A DNA stretch of 5,752 nt from the NCBI RefSeq assembly GCF_042686175.1, contig NZ_JBHUOR010000001.1, positions 1 to 5,752 on the forward strand. Direction: 5' to 3'. The notes below the pieces were generated by a model. That model was not told the origin of the DNA and ran no database searches. It worked only from the letters and a program-made list of their open reading frames with translations. Shown piece by piece: positions 4,755 to 5,752 of this stretch (its first letter is position 1; the number at the start of each line of letters is the position of its first letter). The DNA is from Kurthia populi (GTDB lineage: Bacteria > Bacillota > Bacilli > Bacillales_A > Planococcaceae). Both the position numbers and the translations under genes were made by a program.

Positions 4755-5633
4755 TTGGACGTATATAAAAATTTACGTGAAGGGGAAAAAGGTGCTTGGG
4801 TTAGTATTTTCACGTATCTCTGTTTAAGTGCCTTAAAATTAACGGTTGGTGTTGTCGGAGGATCGGAAGCACTTAAGGCGGATGGTCTGAACAATACGAC
4901 GGATATTATTGCCTCTGTTGCGGTACTAGTAGGGCTGCGTATTTCACAGCGTCCACCGGATGAGGACCATCATTATGGCCATTTACGTGCTGAAACAGTT
5001 TCATCATTGCTCGCTTCATTCATTATGGCCGTTGTCGGCTTACAGGTTGTTTTTAATGCGATAAAAAGTTTCTTTAGCGGTGAGCATGAGGCACCATCTA
5101 TGCTAACTGCTATCGTCGCAATCTTTTGTGGTATCGTCATGTACATCGTTTATCTATATAATATTCGTCTCGCACGACGTATTAAAAGTTCGGCTGTCAA
5201 AGCGGCAGCGTATGATAATCGCTCGGATGCGTTAGTGAGCTTTGGAACAGCTATCGGTATTTTTGCTGCTATTTTTGGTTTCCCCATCATTGACTCAATT
5301 ACAGCGGTATTAGTTGGTTTACTGATTATTAAAACCGCCTATGATATTTTTGTTGAGGCTGTGCATACTTTAACGGATGGCTTTGATGAGCATGAGTTAG
5401 TAGAAATTAAAACGCTTATTCAACATGTAAATGGAGTCATTGAGGTAGAAGATATGAAAGGGCGTATGTCTGGGAATATGATGTTTTTAGATGTTACGAT
5501 TACGGTTGATCCTAAAATGGATGTGGTCCAAAGCCATCACATTACAGAAGTAATCGAGGGCGTTATTCGTGAATATAACCCGTTTGCGGTGACACTTGTT
5601 CATATAGAGCCGGCTGATTATGCTACAATATAA
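4755..5633 (+). CDS. mneP: cation diffusion facilitator, MneP/YdfM-like manganese exporter
   Basis: CDF proteins are membrane antiporters that export divalent metals in exchange for protons. The 292 residues give about six membrane helices (18-36, 43-61, 82-100, 115-135, 160-176, 180-200) and a cytoplasmic C-terminal domain from about 209. The second helix carries ADGLNNTTDIIASVAVLVGLRISQ and is followed by PPDEDHHYGHLRAE, very close to B. subtilis YdfM (MneP), a Mn(II) exporter. The putative metal ligands are N46/D50 in helix 2 and D154/D158 in AYDNRSD in helix 5; the lack of the HxxxD motif of zinc transporters favours manganese. The start is TTG 4755, with GGGAGGG (4740-4746) upstream. The frame also extends to a TTG at 4701, but that lies inside the terminator stem. 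In B. subtilis this gene answers to MntR; I see no clear MntR site here. Metal choice is inferred. Confidence 0.9.
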   Translation: MDVYKNLREGEKGAWVSIFTYLCLSALKLTVGVVGGSEALKADGLNNTTDIIASVAVLVGLRISQRPPDEDHHYGHLRAETVSSLLASFIMAVVGLQVVFNAIKSFFSGEHEAPSMLTAIVAIFCGIVMYIVYLYNIRLARRIKSSAVKAAAYDNRSDALVSFGTAIGIFAAIFGFPIIDSITAVLVGLLIIKTAYDIFVEAVHTLTDGFDEHELVEIKTLIQHVNGVIEVEDMKGRMSGNMMFLDVTITVDPKMDVVQSHHITEVIEGVIREYNPFAVTLVHIEPADYATI

Positions 5634-5691
5634 GAGAACGAATTTTATATAGGAGCATTCCTGTTAGAAGGATTTTCAGAGACTTGAAAAC

Positions 5692-5752
5692 AAAAAAGCC
5701 CTCCTGTATGATGCTTGAGTGTCAACTGGCATTGACGCGCATAATATACAGA
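5692..5752. terminator. nested stem-loop at the right edge, probably a terminator
   Basis: Three nested helices are visible: CTGTAT (5704-5709) with ATACAG (5746-5751), ATGC (5711-5714) with GCAT (5739-5742), and GTGTCAA (5719-5725) with TTGACGC (5732-5738, one G-U) around a 6-base loop. The left flank is A6 plus GCCCTC, so a matching GGGC and T run may follow outside the window. It could terminate the efflux gene, a convergent gene, or be a small structured RNA. Confidence 0.4.

Noticed and set aside
1..5752. CRISPR array, tRNA, rRNA or a defence/toxin-antitoxin cluster
   Set aside because: No regular repeat-spacer pattern, no cloverleaf or rRNA sequence, and no defence gene set could be recognised on either strand.

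Overview
The window looks like chromosomal DNA from a low-GC Gram-positive bacterium of the Bacillales, most likely the Lysinibacillus/Solibacillus/Planococcaceae group. The reasons are A+T-rich codon use, strong AGGAGG-type ribosome binding sites, two TTG starts, U-tailed intrinsic terminators, and proteins that resemble Bacillus families (a YdfM/MneP-like exporter, SerC, a YozG-like regulator). The genus is an inference.

Left part (1-1396): the 3' portion of an IS200/IS605-type element carries a TnpB nuclease gene that runs off the left edge and seems frameshifted near its C-terminus. The element abuts the truncated 3' part of a DUF2975 membrane-protein gene, and the single ambiguous base of the window (838) lies at that seam. 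A small Cro/CI-type regulator of the kind normally paired with DUF2975 follows 9 bases later and is intact.

Middle (1397-3287): a universal stress protein gene with a 13-base palindrome upstream converges on a GNAT acetyltransferase gene, and the two share one terminator. The acetyltransferase is divergent from an NADPH-dependent FMN reductase/azoreductase-like gene. The promoter of the reductase gene is overlapped by a 30-base near-perfect palindrome that resembles the MhqR (MarR/DUF24-type quinone-sensing) operator as I recall it. This is the best regulatory signal in the window.

Right part (3288-5752): serC (phosphoserine aminotransferase) has a perfect 22-base palindrome just upstream of its likely promoter. 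A strong hairpin-plus-T-tract then separates it from an MneP-like manganese/cation efflux gene. The right edge holds a nested stem-loop that continues beyond the window.

The genes are a loose set of stress, detoxification, amino-acid and metal-homeostasis functions, each mostly its own transcription unit, and not one pathway. I see no convincing new multi-gene system. The points worth a second look are the reductase operator, the serC palindrome, the possible attenuator before the exporter, and the damaged IS/DUF2975 junction.
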